From Pseudomonas benzenivorans (lineage in GTDB: Bacteria > Pseudomonadota > Gammaproteobacteria > Pseudomonadales > Pseudomonadaceae), in assembly GCF_033547155.1 (NCBI RefSeq), contig NZ_CP137892.1:4340001-4404000 (forward strand): a stretch of 64,000 bases of DNA, in the 5' to 3' direction. The notes under the pieces are model-generated. The model saw nothing but the letters and a program-made list of their open reading frames with translations. It was not told where the DNA came from and ran no database searches. How positions within the stretch are numbered: position 1 is the stretch's first letter; every line of letters starts with the position of its first letter. The translations under genes and the position numbers were made by a program. Below, piece by piece: positions 62,330-64,000 of this stretch.

Positions 62330-64000
62330 TCAGTACTTGCCGTAGTAGCCTTCCTTCAGCGCCTCGAACAGGTTGGCCGCGCTGTGCAGCTGGCCGTCGT
62401 ACTCGACCTCCTCGTCGCCCTGCAGCTCGATCTGGCTGCCGTCGGCCAGCTCGAAACGGTAGCGGGTGCGCGCCAGATCGGCCTGCTTGACCAGCACACC
62501 CTGGAACGCCGCCGGGTTGAAGCGGAAGGTGGTGCAGCCCTTGAGGCCCCGGCGCCAGGCGTACAGGTAGATGTCCTTGAACGCCTCGAAGGGGTAATCG
62601 GCGGGCACATTGGCGGTCTTGGAGATCGACGAGTCGATCCACTTCTGCGCCGCCGCCTGGATGTCCACGTGCTCGGTCGGGCCGATGTCCTCGCTGCTGA
62701 CGAAGTAGTCGGGCAGGCGCTCGGCCGGGTCCGCCGAGCCGGGCAGGGCCCGCGGGTTGACCAGGGCGCGGTAGGCCAGCAGCTCGTAGCTGAACACCTC
62801 GATCCGCGCCTTGCTCTTGCGCCCGGGACGAATCAGGTTGCGCCAGTAGTGCTGGGCGAAACTCGGCTCGATGCCGTTGGAGGCGTTGTTGGCCAGGCTC
62901 AGGCTGATGGTGCCGGTGGGGGCGATGGAGCTGTGGTGGGTGAAGCGCGCGCCGCGCTCGGCCAGGGCCGCCACCAGCTCGGGGGCCTGCTCGGCCAGCT
63001 GCTGCATATAGCGCGAGTACCTGGCATGCAGGACCCGTCCGGGAAGCCTGTCGCCGACCTGGTAACCGTCGGCCGCCATCTCCGGGCGCAGCCGCAGCAT
63101 CTGCGCGGTCACCTCGAACTCCTCGGCCAGCAGCGGCGCCGGGCCCTTCTCCTCGGCCAGCTCCAGGGCCACCTGCCAGCCGGTCAGGGCCATCTCCCGG
63201 GCCACCTCCTCGGTGAACACGCAGGCTTGCGCGCTGCCGTAACGCAGCTTGAGCAGCGCCAGGGCCGAGCCCAGGCCGAGGAAACCCATGCCGTGGCGGC
63301 GCTTGCCGAGTATCTCGGCACGCTGCTCGGCCAGCGGCAGGCCGTTGATCTCCACCACGTTGTCCAGCAGCCGGGTGAAGATGCGCACCACCCGGCGGAA
63401 AGCCTCCCAGTCGAAGCGCGCCGCGGCGCCGAAGGGGTCGAGGACGAAGCGGGTCAGGTTGATCGAGCCGAGCAGGCAGGAACCATGGGGCGGCAGCGGC
63501 TGCTCGCCGCAGGGGTTGGTGGCGCGGATATGTTCGCACCACCAGTTGTTGTTCCACTGGTTGACCCGGTCGATGAGGATGAAGCCCGGCTCGGCATAGG
63601 CGTAGGTGGCGGCCATCAAGCGGTCCCACAGCTCGCGGGCGGGCAGGCTGCCATGGACCTTGCAGGCCACCCGGCCGGCCGCGTCCACGCAGTAGCCCTG
63701 CTGCAGCGGCCAGTCGCGCCAGCGCACCTGGGCCGGATCGTCGAAGTCGAGGCCGTCGCGCTCTTGGGCATGCACGGGAAACAGCAGCGGCCAGTCGGCG
63801 TCCTGCTCGACCGCCTGCATGAAGTCGTCGCCGACCAGCAGGCTCAGGTTGAACTGGCGCAGGCGGCCGTCCTCGCGCTTGGCCTCGATGAAGGCCTGCA
63901 CGTCCGGGTGGGCGATGTCGAAGGTGGCCATCTGCGCGCCACGGCGGCCGCCGGCCGAGCTGACGGTGAAGCACATCTTGTCGTAGATATCCATGAACGA
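62330..64000 (-). CDS. nrdJa: adenosylcobalamin-dependent ribonucleotide reductase, NrdJa part (5' end cut by the window)
   Basis: About 556 C-terminal residues of the catalytic NrdJa subunit are visible; the N-terminus lies beyond position 64000. Class II features are clear: NPCGEQPLPPHGSCLLGSINL carries the thiyl-radical cysteine and the neighbouring glutamate, ASNGIEPSFAQHYWR and STAPTGTISLSLANN-type substrate loop elements follow (here SIAPTGTISLSLANN), and the chain ends LHSAANLFEALKEGYYGKY. It reduces ribonucleotides to deoxyribonucleotides using vitamin B12 in low oxygen or aerobic conditions. A cobalamin riboswitch, if present, would be outside the window. Confidence 0.93.
   Translation of the reverse strand, partial: SFMDIYDKMCFTVSSAGGRRGAQMATFDIAHPDVQAFIEAKREDGRLRQFNLSLLVGDDFMQAVEQDADWPLLFPVHAQERDGLDFDDPAQVRWRDWPLQQGYCVDAAGRVACKVHGSLPARELWDRLMAATYAYAEPGFILIDRVNQWNNNWWCEHIRATNPCGEQPLPPHGSCLLGSINLTRFVLDPFGAAARFDWEAFRRVVRIFTRLLDNVVEINGLPLAEQRAEILGKRRHGMGFLGLGSALALLKLRYGSAQACVFTEEVAREMALTGWQVALELAEEKGPAPLLAEEFEVTAQMLRLRPEMAADGYQVGDRLPGRVLHARYSRYMQQLAEQAPELVAALAERGARFTHHSSIAPTGTISLSLANNASNGIEPSFAQHYWRNLIRPGRKSKARIEVFSYELLAYRALVNPRALPGSADPAERLPDYFVSSEDIGPTEHVDIQAAAQKWIDSSISKTANVPADYPFEAFKDIYLYAWRRGLKGCTTFRFNPAAFQGVLVKQADLARTRYRFELADGSQIELQGDEEVEYDGQLHSAANLFEALKEGYYGKY

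Overview
The window is high-GC, gene-dense DNA from a Pseudomonas-lineage gammaproteobacterium. Three things point there. The right end (ampD-like amidase, marC, GGDEF protein, nuclease-like protein, dsbA, cytochromes c4 and c5, engB, small RNA, polA, DUF2782, thrB, nrdJb, nrdJa) follows a gene order I recall from P. aeruginosa PA5485-PA5497. The fhp-ppyR-nnrS and gcdG/gcdH/gcdR groups are also typical of the genus. So are the Arg-CCG tRNA, AlgU-type promoter and sigma-54 promoter. No phage, insertion sequence, CRISPR array or rRNA is visible; the region reads as core chromosome with some accessory operons.

Left part (1-14.7 kb). A leftward operon starts with an ArsS-type radical SAM enzyme. 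It continues with a sodium:solute symporter, a 28-codon mini-gene resembling the symporter's own C-terminus, a degenerate metallophosphoesterase, a TVP38 membrane domain fused to an FAD disulfide oxidoreductase, and a secreted protein cut by the window edge. Successive genes from the symporter onward overlap by 1-4 bases. Next come a small membrane protein, an AhpD-like protein facing a MocR-type regulator, gabD-gabT (GABA catabolism), tRNA-Arg(CCG), and a second arsenic locus, arsR-gapdh-arsJ, which exports arsenate as 1-arseno-3-phosphoglycerate.

Middle (14.7-32.3 kb). norR faces fhp-ppyR-nnrS across a promoter region with three NorR-type sites and a sigma-54 promoter (nitric oxide detoxification). 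Then follow gcdG and gcdH with the divergent LysR regulator gcdR (glutarate catabolism), and pntAA-pntAB-pntB (transhydrogenase). Two DUF1127 mini-genes come next, each preceded by the same ACAGTT-box arrangement. Two DUF2388 secreted proteins lead into a large periplasmic Lnb/DUF4105-type protein with an HExxH motif. A GFA-family protein, an AEC transporter and an orphan solute-binding protein close the section.

Right part (32.3-64 kb). recC-recB-recD form an overlapping operon. A Na/phosphate cotransporter precedes an ECF sigma factor and a 78-residue zinc anti-sigma factor. An orphan TAXI binding protein, an epimerase-like protein, a DUF5924 membrane protein and an Spm-type transporter follow, then the conserved polA-region block. 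Between engB and polA lies a leftward small-RNA gene of about 127 nt with a consensus AlgU promoter and a strong terminator, matching the position and size I recall for ErsA. The window ends inside nrdJa.
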